In this document: positions 33,960-47,419 of the stretch, piece after piece
Layout: each line of letters begins with the position of its first letter
How positions within the stretch are numbered: the stretch's first letter is position 1
Source of the DNA: Atriophallophorus winterbourni
Lineage: Eukaryota; Platyhelminthes; Trematoda; Plagiorchiida; Microphallidae
DNA: 64,000 bases
Assembly: GCA_013407085.1 (NCBI GenBank)
Contig: JACCGJ010003097.1
Location: forward strand, 36,058-100,057
Direction: 5' to 3'
Notes under the pieces: model-generated
The model's database searches: none
Seen by the model: only the letters and a program-made list of their open reading frames with translations
Told to the model about the DNA's origin: nothing
Translations under genes and position numbers: made by a program

Positions 33960-34335
33960 GTGTTTTAGAATGTTCGTCAGTTAAACATGGTCAACATAGC
34001 CGAACGCGTTAATGTAATCAGAAAATCGTTTTTTAAATCTAATGATTTAATGTCAAGTTCTTTGATAATTATTTAAGTTAGACATACAAAAGCATCAACG
34101 GTAGAGCGCAGCTTTTGGTACGCAAATTGATATTCATCTTTCGAAGATGACAACTTCTGCAGGCGATCGACAAATATGCTTTCCATTATTTTCAAAATTT
34201 GATATTGGGCGTAATTTTCCCGCAGCTTTCTTGGAGACCGATGTAATCCCAAAAATGTCCACTGTCAAATTAAATGTTGTTCTCAAACTACTGTTAAGTT
34301 TTTACAACGGGCCGAACCACACGCCTTAAATAAAG
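33960..34335 (-). mobile_element. LINE RT finger fragment, 5' part of the 33.1 kb element
   Basis: The minus strand gives GKLRPISNFENNGKHIC, then DEYQFAYQKLRSTVDAFVCL, an equivalent of the RT motif QFAYKxxRSTxDAVxxL. Stops follow within 10 codons. Orientation and order match the palm segment at 33060-33655. Confidence 0.55.
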
Positions 34336-37300
34336 TAATTTTAAAACAGTATTACGACAACTATTGAATAATAGAAAACACAACTTCCACTAACGCGATC
34401 AGAGTAAATATTAAAAAACGAGAGGTTATTTTCAGCCATGACATTCACATTCAAAATAGTTAGACTGGTACCAATCTTGTTGTCCTGCAATCCATATTAA
34501 AGTGTGAGTGCAACAAAAGTCCCTGGTCGTTTTCATGCGTTTCTATGTTAAACGCGAAATCACTCTTTATTTTGTTGTGCGAACATTTACCACCAATGGG
34601 TTCGGATTCAACCTTGTTATTTATGAAAATTTGGATATTAAATGCAGGTTGATTGTCAAGCTAATTAATTGGAGTTAATATGATCAAACATAGGACATTT
34701 AGAAGTAGCTTATCTATTTTTAATAATAAATCAACTTCAGTATCAGCTTTATGGAATCTTACAATCACATTCTAATATTTTCACAACTTCACACATGTTC
34801 TTCTGCACTAAATTGATGTAACATCATTGAAATTCTCATAAAGGTGTTGTTTGCGATTATTTGCGATTCAACGATCCATGCTTTTCCAATCCAATCTATC
34901 TCCTTTCACCGCTAGACTGACGATCATCTGAGAAACCCATGATGCGTGAACTTAATATTTGATTCATTTAAACAAACACGGTCATAAGCTGTTTATTTTT
35001 AGAAACAAAAGACATATGCTAGACGAGACACAGCAAAATTGTTCCTTCAGAAAAACGTTATCCTTCAATTCTGACAATGGTGAAGTTCAATCAAATGTTT
35101 CGAATAAACCAGGGATCTTTACAAAGCTCCAGTAAGTACACAACCTGGGAAATAGATTACAAATTAGATCGACGCTAATACAATTTGCCGGACATAATTA
35201 GCGTCTGTCAAGCACACTAACATACAAACACACGATTTGTAAATGACATTCGGATTTGCAAGTCATGTGTGTGATTTTTTAAACTGGCGCCAAATAGGGT
35301 GGAAACAGCATGGAACAAGGTATGTGGAAGACAATAGTTTTAAACAATAGTTTTACACAAACCCTGAACCGGTAAAGTAAAAAATGCTTAATTTATCCTC
35401 CCTTTAGAATAATGTACATTAACTTAAAAGAAGATTTTATCTAATAGCTAGCTTTCACAAACGAATCCCCGCGTAATTTCCTTGATTAAAAAAGTAAACG
35501 GTACCTACGTTCATTAGGAAATAATTCAACGTTTCTTTAGAGTGCAATTAAGTATTTTACGTATTATACGGATTCTACGGATGCTCCACTCTTAATTACC
35601 TCTTTTAATAAACAAACTATTATTTCTCGTTTAATATATTTGGTAGTAACGTGAGTTACTACACACTTCCGCTTTGCTAGAAGTTGATTATCTATCAATT
35701 ATTGTCTGTCAAACTGAGTGTATTAATTCCTTCATACATCATATCAGTGTTGCTAAACGCGCTAAAACTATAAACTCACAACTTGGGAGCAATAAAGTAC
35801 GCATATGTAATTTGATAGTCTTGTACGAAATCAACTATCAAGCGAATCAACTGAGATACCAAAGTGGATTACTAACTTTGTCTATTGCTAGCTAAAGTGA
35901 ACGAGGAGCTGATTGTGCTCGTTGAATTCACACAACTCAATGGTTAAAAATATTAAATGCCCAAATGAGTGGTTTTTATTACTTCTGTAAATAGTGAGTC
36001 AATAGTATTGCTGACTTTTATTCGAACTACTAAACTTGCAGCAACTAATCAATGAAAAGATTAACTGCAAATATCGTCATCAAATTACGTCAATTTGACG
36101 TGAGATGAATGGAACAAATTTTATCTGACACTCCGTGTAGTTTATCAAATGTTCTTAAAATAAATCAATTTATTCACGCGTCTATCGCAAGTAATTCTTC
36201 GCAAATTCATATTTGCAGGCAACCGAAGTGTCGTTGTTCATGTGTTGATTTATGATAGGCGCAAACTACAATTTGAACTGTGCTAATCGAGAACATTTAT
36301 ACAAGATACAAAGTGCCACCCTTGTTACATTCCAAGAGCAGGAAACAACTCAAAAACCGAGGACAGCAATCACCAGACCATATGAATTGGGGTTGCTTGA
36401 GGATTGCATGATCAGGGTTCTGGTGACCCTCTGCTTTACAACAGTAACAAACGAACAAAAGCATAAGCTATCGACTAATATGCTATTTTTCGAATGAAAC
36501 TTTTTGGCAGGAAAGCCTCCGAAATATCATATCGATGTGGCTTCCGACACAGATAGGACGAGGACTTTCTTGTGATTACGAAATTTGAATATAAATGTTG
36601 GCATAGGTCTAGTAATTTGTTACGAGCACAATTAACGTTTTGACCAATTGACGTTATGTTGTGCAAACCGTCCAAAGTTTGACCACGGGTGTATGACAAT
36701 CAACAACTGGAAAGGAAACGGTGATGACGTGATCGCCATTAGATCGTCTGGCTATTAAGTTTGAGTACTCAAGGTAATAGACGTAAACACTTTGTGTGAT
36801 CTGATATCCTGAACCTATCGTGATAGGATGGAGTAACAAAAGCAGAACCAATTTGTAAAATTGGTGTACGAAGCATGTTTACTTTACTACAACACCACTA
36901 ACGCTGATTGGGTCAATAATAATGTTGGAAAACGGTCGTATTCCAAAAGAACTAACATACGAACATCTGAATTTAGAAATTCGACATTTGGGTTGGTCAC
37001 ACTTGTCACCTTAGCATTTAAACTACAACTTTGAAAAAAAAACTTGCCTTATTTGAAAACATTGTATGAAGCGTATTACACAAGCTAATGAAGAGTACGT
37101 ACGGCTCACAGCTGCTTTTGATTGAGTGAAGGTTACAAATTTTACCGATCAACCGAGTATTATTCATAGCTGTGACAGCTGCGAGAGAGGGTGTTTCTTT
37201 CTAATCGAACTCGTTATTCTATTAACACGGTTTTGAGTATGAGATTATCGTACACTGCTATGTGCGAACATGGTCGAGATCCACGAAAAATGATTTTAAT

Positions 37301-40255
37301 AGAAATGCCACACATACCACAAGAGGCTCCGTATTGTTTAAAGCTATGTCATAAGTATGTTACTATCAGGGTAACGGATGGTCTGAGGAGGAACTGTATA
37401 GAGAAGGTTATTCTCTACAGCACTATACAATTGACCGTTTTTCCGTGTGCAAAAAATGTATACGGTTCAACTGAGTCACGTAAATCGAGTTATACCTGCA
37501 ACGCAGATCAAAATAAAATAACGGTTGCCGTAAAAATAGTTCAATCGGATCACAAATAATACTCTGATTCCACATATTCACTTCATTCCCGTTAAATTTT
37601 ATCACCGTTTGCAAAAACGAACACTAGTATGATTATCAGTATTTTCTATATGACTGCTTTCAGCCTGTTCTCAAATGCATTCACTTGTGACCATTCATGT
37701 AATGAATACGCTTGACTGAGTCCATTCTATCATTCGATCGTTCATCTTCCTCACTCGCTACAATGAAACGAGTCAAGTCATGCAATCATCCATCGCTCAG
37801 TGATTGGCAGGTTTCCAGAGTTAAACAGACCAAATCTCAATAAACAAGTCCCATCTATCCATTTGGCGCTCATACTGGAGTTGGAACTAGGGATTGTTGA
37901 GATGAGTTCATAAATGGGAATAATTGAAGTGGTTAGATTTTCACAAATCCAGTACAAAATCAAATTCAGAATATTGAATGAACACCGTATTAACGTTGTT
38001 AAAAGTACGACTGTTGAACGTATACAAGCAACCATTATTAGTTACTCTTTCATTTCCCACATAATAAAAGTTGTGATGCTTAGGCCGAGCCTGAATGTTA
38101 CTAATTCATTCATTGATTTATTCATACATGATATGCGTATATAAAGGTATGCTGCACTAGACATTAGGTAGAATGGTAAGAAAGTTGCCATATAAATACT
38201 GTCAAAATTACATACATTTCCATGTTGACATCAAGTGCTTGTTTATAAAAATAAATATTTAACAATGTGTGGTGTCACCATGTGTTCTACAAGTGTACAG
38301 TGTGGACAGAAGACGTGTATTTGCGGCAGTTCAAACTGCTCTGTTGTTAATATAGATTTAGCATGTGGCCAATTTGTTGAGTTATTTGGGAAGAAGAATA
38401 ATATACTCATTTGATGAGATATGTTTATGAGTTCTGTTCAGATAAAAATGAATGCATTTCGTAGTCTTGTGTTGGGCTGAATGGAATCTCGGCATTCTTG
38501 AGCGTATTTCGGACAGATGATTTTAAACTTAGTGGACGACATACTAGATCTGGAGACGAATTTCGTTTAAAATCAGCTTGCAAACAAAATTAGTCTGTAC
38601 TCACTGGAGAGCCTTTCAGGGAAAAACCAAGTTATTTTAGCTTTGTTATCAGCAAATCGACACTGCATTGTGATTCTGTGCCAGGCTGAACAGTGATGGT
38701 TAAAAAAATTAGCGTAGGAGACAGGTTGCACAAATAGGCCAGCATTTATTTTAATATCAATTTTTCTATATTAAAAAAACACATGCGAATGAATAACCGA
38801 TGAACTTATTGTTGATTGTTTCTGTTTGCTTGTGTAAGCTTCCGTTCGTTCATTGTGGGCAAACATTATATAATAAACTGCTCTAATTGTATGGATATAC
38901 AGGCTACCAAAGTTAAAACTGGTTGGAGTTGGATATTTGGAGCAATTATCCGTTTTGGTTCTGAACAATTTTGCGTGTGAAAGATTTTAGATGGACGATT
39001 GTAACTGGAATATAAGAAAGTGACATTTTGATAAGGTTAACTTTCTTAATTCCTCCAGTTTTTTATAGGTATGCAAGGAATTTCACGATCAACCAAATTG
39101 TTCAACTACATACAGTAGGCATATACGTCGATGTATATCTATTGTATCACTAAAATTTAGAATGAACATCTATGTGCTCGGGGTGTGTTTATGATGACTG
39201 TCCCAATAACCATTGTTTCAGCTACTCAAACGTGTTATAAATTGCAGCAAACCAAGGAAATGTGCACCCTTATTGAGTAAGTTAATTTGGGGTACACTTA
39301 TTTCTTATTACTTCTTGAATCGATATGAATATAATGGCATAATGTTTTTAATTATTAGGTTCTAATTTTCTTATTACAGTGCTAAAATGTGTAATCTTCG
39401 TCACGTGACAATCTATATCATTACTTTCACCATCCTATGCTGTTCCGTTGTTGAAAATGATGACGACCATATTTTTTTCTAAATCTAAAAATTCCGCGTT
39501 TCACAGATTTTATTGCTGCACTTTAAGAGTGTTTGAAATTAATGTTATAATTTTCGGCTTCACTGACATTGCCTTCAACATTACATTCCTCAGTGCGTAA
39601 AGGGATGTAAGAAGAAAATTTAATGTATCCATGCATAAAGTTGTTTCTTTATGATGAAATGCGGGATATGTGCGGTCAGGTTGCACTTTGTAGGGAGTTG
39701 AAATGATTGAACTGAACGTTATTATGAATTTCTTTGAATTCTGTTTACTTGAAAATAAGTTGCTTTCGATTTGAATAGAACTAATAAAAAATGAGTGTTA
39801 TTCGGAACTCGCGGGAAAAACGCTCCATTTGCTGTAAATATGACAAAATAGAAATTATTTAGCTTCTTGCAAATATTTGCATTTTTACTTCTAGATTCAA
39901 ACAACCAATGAATAAACATAGGAAAATAAAAAAGTAAAAAAATATATTTCCTATGCTTACCAGCACATATAATCGAAATTCCTGGAAAGCCTGTCAAGGT
40001 GATTAGGAAATGTTTAAATGATTTATGTTTGTCTAATTAAAACTGGAAAAGTTGGTGTGAGACAAAAAGCTTGCACGTAAATCATTATTGATTTTAGAAA
40101 TTTTCAATGCAGTATTTATTAAATCTTTAATTCGTCAGATTGGATAATGTTCCCGTTTTGTTTATATTTTATGTTTTTGGATTTCGTCGGCAGTTAACTC
40201 GGTTATTCTATGGGTTTGTGGAAAGAAGAAATTAAAATATTACGAGTTGCGCTTG
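34336..40255. other. Intergenic, one unidentified ORF
   Basis: It is featureless apart from an unusually long plus-strand frame at 37179-37559, about 126 codons after a CAG (see findings). No repeats of the families seen elsewhere were recognised. Confidence 0.45.
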
Positions 40256-40615
40256 CATGCCACTGATGGGTAAGGTTGGTACGACCAACCTGTTCAATAA
40301 TATGAGCACCCACTCATGTAGACTGGGTCTAAAACCCATGACCATGAATATAAAAGTTCATTTGCATGCATCTCCATCACACACACACACCCCATGCATG
40401 CAAATGAGCTTTTATATTCATGGTCATGGGTTTTAAACCCAGTCGACATGAGTGTGGGCTCATGTGATTGAACATTTTGGTCGTACCAACCTTACCCAAC
40501 AGTGGCATACAAGCGCAACTTGTTTACCATTCTTCCACTGTTTCAAGCGCATTCTGATCCTGATCCTACTGTCCCTACCTGATGAGTGCAAACAGCACGA
40601 AACCGGTCGCTGGCG
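40256..40615 (+). mobile_element. Hammerhead foldback element, best-preserved copy
   Basis: Two arms (40256-40385 and about 40393-40512) form a near-perfect palindrome of roughly 120 bp per arm around a short CA repeat. Each arm contains GGTAAGGTTGGTACGACCAA or its complement. The right arm continues (GCGCAACTTGTTTACC, CACTGTTTCAAGCGC, GATCCTGATCC) into a hammerhead: CCCTAC 40573-40578, CTGATGA 40579-40585, stem II GTGC-AAACA-GCAC, GAAACCGGTC 40599-40608. The core is intact and cleavage would fall after C40608. The 3' half of stem I (GCTGGC) is mutated. No coding capacity, so it must move in trans if it moves at all. Confidence 0.78.
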
Positions 40616-42715
40616 TTGTAGTGCATGTCTGAAGCTCGTTTTTTGAAAATATCCATAACCCTGATTACCCCTTATGGACAGTTGCAAAATGTGCTTTTAA
40701 ATAGGATGGTGAAATAATTGCGAAACACTAGCTGCGTGACCAATGTGGTAAATAACTCATTTTCAATCTTATGCTTAAGAAATCAGAGATGTGTTTCTGC
40801 AACGTGTGATTCAGACAACAAACAGATTGTGATAATGAATTATTTCTGTGAAACAAAATCTGGGTCAGAGTCTCGCTAAGGTTTTGTTGGCCAACTCCAC
40901 TCCGTTACATTTCCAAACCATATCAAATATTCACATGAGAAAATGTACTACGTGGAAGGAATACGAAGGAATTATTTAAAATTTTGCTCTAAATTATTCG
41001 GCATTTCAGCTCCAGATTATTGGTTTTCACTCGGCTATTTACGAGCACTAAATAACAAGGTTATGTTGAAGCAAATATGATGGTTAACCATTGCGAGGCT
41101 TCATGGACGACAAAATACCCCGTTTCAACATTCATTATTAATTACAAATAGCGAAAAGCTCTACAATACCATAGAATATACGTATACAATCCCAATAACA
41201 CAGAGTTTGAAACATCAATCGTGATGTGAAGCGTGAAATAACACCGTACCTGTATTTTTGTGATTGCGATTATACATAGGTATACAGGAAAAGTTTCTTC
41301 CGAGATTGTGTATCTTGGGATTATTGTGAGGTTTGTCATTGAACCTGTATGAACACTGAGTTATTCGTTCTCGATCTTTGTAAATTTGGTTTCTTATTCA
41401 GCTCAAGTTGTGACAAAAAACCTGATGGGGAAGATTTTCAGATAAAGCATGCAAGTGTTGGATAAACATACTGGTGAAAGCAGTGTTTTATCGCGCCAAT
41501 GTTAAGCACATTCAGGTTGCTCAGAGTAAAAATGCAATCACGATCCAAATGGATTTGATAAAAGAGATTATCTACGATACACCCACACAAAAACTACACT
41601 TCATAGATTGATGATAGATGCAAGCATTTATATGTCGCCACAAACTTTCAGAGCAATATTAAAAAAGCACACCTGTCGGATTAAAATATATAAAACTTTC
41701 TAAACGAATCAAAGCACAGAATAATCCAGATACGCACCCTGTATTCTGTGATTTTCATTTTAGTAGATTGTGATGCCGTGTGAAAGATGTGTCGAGAGAA
41801 AATTATTAGTAAATCCATCACATGAAATAATGCATGAAAAATGTTTTCAATATTTATTTTGTATACAAGTATGTTGCTCACAGTCATAGCAAATTAACAG
41901 ATCCTGTTAAGCACAATATTTCAAAATTTAATCCGAAATTAAATCAGAATTATGGAGGCTATTACCTAATATCATAGGAAAGTAGGTAAAACATAACAGA
42001 CAACAAATACTACCTACGAAACTCGTGTTCATTCATTATTCATGTGGTGTATTATAAGTTGTGCGTGAAACCTGAATATGTCTAATGCATAAAAGTAATT
42101 CAGATTTGTAATTCTTTTCAAATATTCAAATATCTAGGCTCAATTTTAATAAGGTTAGATAATTTCCAAATTTTAAACGATATATTGAATAATTGAGTCA
42201 ACTTGAAGTTAACATGGATACAGCCAGCTTAGAGATCGTAGTAACTAATATTATCCGTTTACTAGTAGAAATCTTGAGAGTGCTGTTCACTACTACAATG
42301 TTTATTGACAGGCTAGCAGATTGTTAGATGTCTTTCGAATAATACTTTGCAGATTATCGCTGGTGACATTACCGGGCTTAATGAAAGTTTAACTTTGTCC
42401 TAAGATAAATTATGCGATAGTGGATTATTTTCAGCTTCATACACACATGCATACATTTTCCTTTAAATGTTACGTTTTGGGAATAAATAAACTTCTCGTG
42501 CTGATCGTCACAGCCTTGATTGGGACCGAATCAACGCTTGCGTAATTAATCACCGTTTCTAGTCCCCAATTAACCAAATTGTAAATGATTGTTCTCATGC
42601 GTTACTAATGGCGATCTTGTGTTGAACAAAATGCACAAGAAGGGTCGATCTTGTCGAAATCTCATCAGACAGGTGAATAAATGATTGCCAGCAGTTTTCA
42701 AATATATCAAAATTA
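40616..42715. other. Intergenic, nothing recognised
   Basis: The stretch lies between the hammerhead element and the 3' end of the large LINE. It shows only short frames without motifs. Confidence 0.45.
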
Positions 42716-45700
42716 GATTTAAGATTTAAGATTCAAGATAAAAAATTATGAGGACAAATGCGTGTAATTTTACAACTACCGCAGCATATGATTTAAGGAT
42801 TTATGATTAAAAAATTTAATACTTTACAACACCACAGGATTACGGTATGAATGGAAATGTGGAATACATAATAGTATAAAAGGAATAGAGAATATCACAT
42901 GTAAGGCTCAAGAATGATATTCTTTTGCATGAGTAAGTCCAATTTCGTTTTAAACACCGCCAGGCAAGAGGAGTCCACCACATGTTGGTGTAGGGAATTT
43001 CAAATAAAAGGCGCTGACAATCAATACCGGAACTTGGGACGTAAATGGATAAAGTATGTCCGCGTGTGACTTTCCCATCACAAACATCAAACGAGTGTTT
43101 TAGTGGAAGTCCTTCAGTAGACACAATTCTATATGTCAGAATAATATCGAATCGTATCCTCCTTTGGGTAAAGTCACGTAGACACAGACGTCGCAATCTT
43201 TCGTTGTACGAAACATTGCGAAGACCCAGCATTAACTTTGTTGCTCTGTGATAAATTGTATCATACAGAGCAATATCTTTTCGCGGCCAAGGAACTCAAA
43301 CCTCTACAGTATACCCCATAGTAGGGCGAAGGTAGACGTTCATTATCCTTGGTAACGTTACCAGAGAGAATCTTCCAAATATTCTTCGAAAGATAACTAA
43401 CAATCTGTTGGCCTGTCGATATATTTTCTGGCACTGCGTCATGCTCTTCAGGTTCCCTCTAATCCATACTCCAAGATCTTTTTCCAACAACCTCCATGTC
43501 AAGTTTTCAGTTTCCAATCGATATGACCAAGCAACATTCTTACCAAGCTGGAGCATCTTACTTTTATGTATGTTGAACGTCATATCATTCATGGCCGACC
43601 AATTTGACACGGTGTACAAATCTATTGGCAGTTTCTTGCAATCATCTGAAGAAGTAATTTGTGTCCAAAGATTTATATCATCCGCGAACAGGACTATTTT
43701 GGATTATATGAGTGGTGGGGTAACTTGTTTATGTATATTAGAAAGAGGAGGAGACTTAACACGGATTCTTGTGGGACTCCGCTGGTGGTTTGAACATTTA
43801 TGATAGCATTTCGTTCACCTTAACTCAGACGTGGCGATCTGACAGTAGTCGAACAGCCATGATAAGAGTAGTTCACATATTCCTAAACATATAAGTATTT
43901 GAAGAAGCAAATTGTCTAAGTAACAGACGTGAATATAAGAAAAATCCAACCCCTTCGTTCAGTCGATTACCGCTATGAGAAGATTCGTTACACAAGAGCG
44001 ATAAGATCGATATCCATGCTGCGCTGGCCAAAACAAATTACGCCATTCAAATTGTGCGACCACTCTTTCCGAGACTACAAATTCCATGACCTTACCAATA
44101 ACAGGTAATAATGTGACGGGATGATAAGTTGCAGCGTCAGATCGGCAGCCTCCTTTGAAAATAAGTGTAATAACGCCGAACTTTTAATCTTTCTGTGCCA
44201 CTCCCTTAAGCATCGAATAGTTGAACAGGTTGGAAAGCGGTTCACAAAGCTGACGATGACAGAACCTGAGCACATCCTGTGTGGTGCCATCCGCATCTGG
44301 GGATTTTCGTACATTTACTTTGAGGAATTGACTTGCGACAATCTCTGAATTTATCAAAATTTTGTCCAATATCTCGATTACTAAGTCGACTGAATACTCA
44401 CAGCGTTCCACTATAACCTTCGGCACGAAAACTTTAGAGTAATGAATAGCAAGAGCATTTGCGTTTTCCAACGCGGTTTCAGTGAGTTTTTCACCATTCT
44501 GGACGGCAAGAATACCTGGCTTGACTTTTGCTTTCGCGTTCATAATTTTGTATAGCAACTTAGGGTTGCGTTCCATTTATGGCAGCAGCATCAATTGGTG
44601 AATTTCATTATACTCTCGAATAAGTGAAGTCACTTTGTTGCGTAATATACGGACATCTTGCCAAGAAATATAAGTATTGTTTGCTTTATGCTGTATTAAC
44701 GCTGCTCGCTTCAGCGCTATGCACTTTTTTGTTCTGCTTCAGACAACAAAACGAACTTCATGTTCGGATCTTCTAGGAGCGATCTGCGAGTTCTCGTCTA
44801 TCTTCACTTTCATAAAATCTATTAGTTCGTTCCATTGCGAATAAGGGCTTATGTGGTCCGTCTGCCAATGCTGAACCTGCACGAGCGATTTACTCAGGGC
44901 CAATTTATCTACCCGGGGAACCACCCCATTCGGAGTAAGAGATTGATCAGTACTGCAAACATAGTCGAACACAAACACTAAATGATCACTAAGATCCAAT
45001 GGAGCCTGGAATCCGATCAATTTGACAGATTGTTCTTCCGATGTTAACACCAAATCAGAGACGGATGGACCTCTTCTGCGAGTGCATTCGTGAACATGGA
45101 TGTATAAATAGACTGAATCTAGTACCTCTCTAATTCAGTATTCTAGCGTTTGTGGGGAGTGAACGTCCCTGGGATAAAGAGTTGGCAGGTTAAAATCACC
45201 CATAATAAGTTTTGTTGCTTGCTGAGTGCGAGTCATGCGCTGAAGCACTTGAATCAACCTTTCGTTGTACGATTCCGTAGATGAAGTAGACCGGTAGACC
45301 AAACCAATCATGCAAACTTCACCAGAAGTCAGCGTGAAAGAACATCAAATTGTATCCTCGAGGGTTAATTCTGTGTTGTCTATTGAACGGCACTGGAGGC
45401 GATTGTGAGAATAAATAGCAGCACCGCCACTAATTTTCTCTCGATCGTTACTTATCAAATTCATATTTGGAATGGATATCTCCCTTTCAATCAATTGGGA
45501 AAAATACCATGTTTCTGTAATGACGATAATGTCAGGTAAGTAGCGCTAGCATATATCGGTTAACTCCGCTAATTTGTTTGAAAGGCTTTGCGCATATGTA
45601 TGTATAAACATTTTATAAAGTTTGTAGCATTCCAATTATGAAAGGTAATTAATGGGCTGACTCTGTTAGAGTCAGAATGCTCAAGTTTTTTTAGAGCTAT

Positions 45701-46570
45701 CGGATGATATTCAGTTTGAACCGCATCACTAGATGTTGGTAGGTCATCACTATCCGTTTGCTTGCTATTATCCAGGGCAAGCTCAACTTGACGTTATATG
45801 GCAGGTTTCTACAACTAGCTTTCCATTCACGCCTGATATTATCGGTCATTTCGGTTTTCAAGAAGGTTTGCTTTAAAGGGATAGGACCTTGCCCTTTATT
45901 GTTGGCAGACCGCGGTATCCTATATGCATCCACAAGTATGGCTTTTTTAATAATAATTGTTTCGGCTATGTATTTCTATTGTTTGTGATCGTGCTCAGAG
46001 TTTTCTTGAGAAAGTGCGTCAACAGCATCTTCCGGAACGCCTAGAAATACAATACTTCTCGGATTATTTTGTTCTCGAGATTTCTTCGACGACTTTCGCG
46101 CCCGCCATGGCAGATCTGCATGAATACGACATGTAGACTCTAGAAAACCTCGAAGAAGGTGAGCATTTAAGAGTACGTTTCGCAAGTCCCCCGCAGATTG
46201 CAGCGTTATTCGCAAGAGACGAGGATCATCTTTGTGAGGAAAATTCAGGTGGCGGTTAGGCCGAACTATTGATAAGAGGTTAAATGCGGCCAGTCTCATC
46301 TAAAAACACAGTTTATACCACTCAACTAAATCATGTTTTTGCTTAGCTTCGAACAGCGTTTCTCGTGACTCGATCACGCTGGTACATTTAGAACTGGTTT
46401 TGCTGTCCCTTTTCGTTTCCGTTAATTTGGGGAGTCACTGATCCCGGCGAACACTTACCCATTTTAGTCAACATCTGCGCGGTTTTCTTGGCAAATTTTG
46501 GCCAGTTCCAATAGGATAGATTTTCTATCGGCTCTTTGGCGGTAACTTTCAACAAACAATCGTAACACGT
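42716..46570 (-). mobile_element. CR1-like LINE, nearly full length, decayed
   Basis: Minus-strand order: an ORF1-like block (46299-45976, DDPRLLRITLQSAGDLRNVL and RKSSKKSREQNN); an endonuclease domain (about 45640-45060, with ITETW, GGAAIYSHN and LIMGDFNLPT); a linker (45053-44184); RT with DAATYHPVTLLPVIGKVME near 44140-44090 and QHGYRSYRSC; catalytic box FADD at 43688-43677 (intact); palm and thumb (43619-43296, 43232-42840). The 3' UTR ends in a short TTGAATC/TTAAATC tail (42716-42745). Stops and frame changes break the ORF in several places, so it is probably not autonomous. Confidence 0.85.
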
Positions 46571-46600
46571 GACAGACTTCGCCTTAGGACTTACCGACTT

Positions 46601-47095
46601 TTAGAAAACCGTACTCATGCGGCCCGATGGGCTTTGGTTTCTTTTCAGTGTCATCAGGTCAGGGTTGTGAGCAGCACTGTTTAGTAGAGTGTGCACACGC
46701 AGTAGTTCTGTCGAGCGATCGATGATAAATATCGTGACAGCGACAAAAGCGGTGTTCACAAATAAGAGTAAAATCAGAATTGAATCATGTGATACGCTTC
46801 GGTAGTTGATCGCACGAAGTTGAATATATAACCAGTCGACGGCGAAGAATAAGATCTTTCCGATGACGTTAATCCAGTTGATGACTTGAAGAGTATTAAC
46901 AGTGTTCCACGCGCAGATCCAATATGGAAAAAGCACGAGAAATCCGAATTCGCTCGTATTATCAAATACCGCTACGAGAGTGGTGTATCCAGAAAGCTGA
47001 CTTTGAGGGGTGTCCAACAAGGTATAATGCATCCACGTACGTGTAAGTGTAAGAACAGTATATACTGATAATCAGGAGCTCCAAAAAATTAGGCG
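46601..47095 (-). CDS. Membrane-protein ORF, weakly glucose-6-phosphatase-like
   Basis: The frame is open for about 165 codons from a stop near 47090 to TAA at 46601, with an ATG at 47032. It has three hydrophobic stretches (about FLVLFPYWICAWNTV, VINWINVIGKILFF, and ILILLLFVNTAFVAVTIFII). LVAVF-x6-F-x-VLFPYW and W-x2-VIG-x2-L-x5-W-x5-R resemble the first two membrane segments of glucose-6-phosphatase. SPSG near the end recalls its SPSGH motif, but with Arg in place of the catalytic His. The intervening segment is about 25 residues too long. A strong GTAAGT donor lies about 9 nt after the stop. It may be an exon, a pseudogene or chance. It directly abuts the 5' end of the CR1-like LINE. Confidence 0.3.
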
Positions 47096-47419
47096 ACCGC
47101 AAATATACGTTCCGGAAAAGAAATCATTCATAAACATGTAATGCATATAAACGTTATGAATAATCACGATGAGTTAATACACAGATGCAGTTAAATCGTG
47201 TTGCAACAATATTGTTTCCAAACGGCAAATAAACTTTTTGGCGCTGGGAACGGAATCAATAGTGTTTCAGAAATCACATTTAAAAGTAAACAGGCGCGTA
47301 CAAAAATCTATCTGCGACAGTTAAGACGGAACATGTATCTAGCGCGTCAGGATGTTTATATAAATGTTTTATCCGGTGGTTTTTGGGTATGTAATATTTT
47401 ACTTGTAAGTAGCACATGA

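Noticed and set aside
35275..35335. Possible hammerhead fragment (AGGGTGGAAACAGCATGGAAC)
   Set aside because: Only a short loop-like match; no CUGAUGA, no flanking unit sequence and no stem I.
43408..43803. 131-codon plus-strand frame
   Set aside because: It is the antisense of the RT palm region of the minus-strand CR1-like LINE; the coding signal (FADD, palm motifs) is on the other strand.
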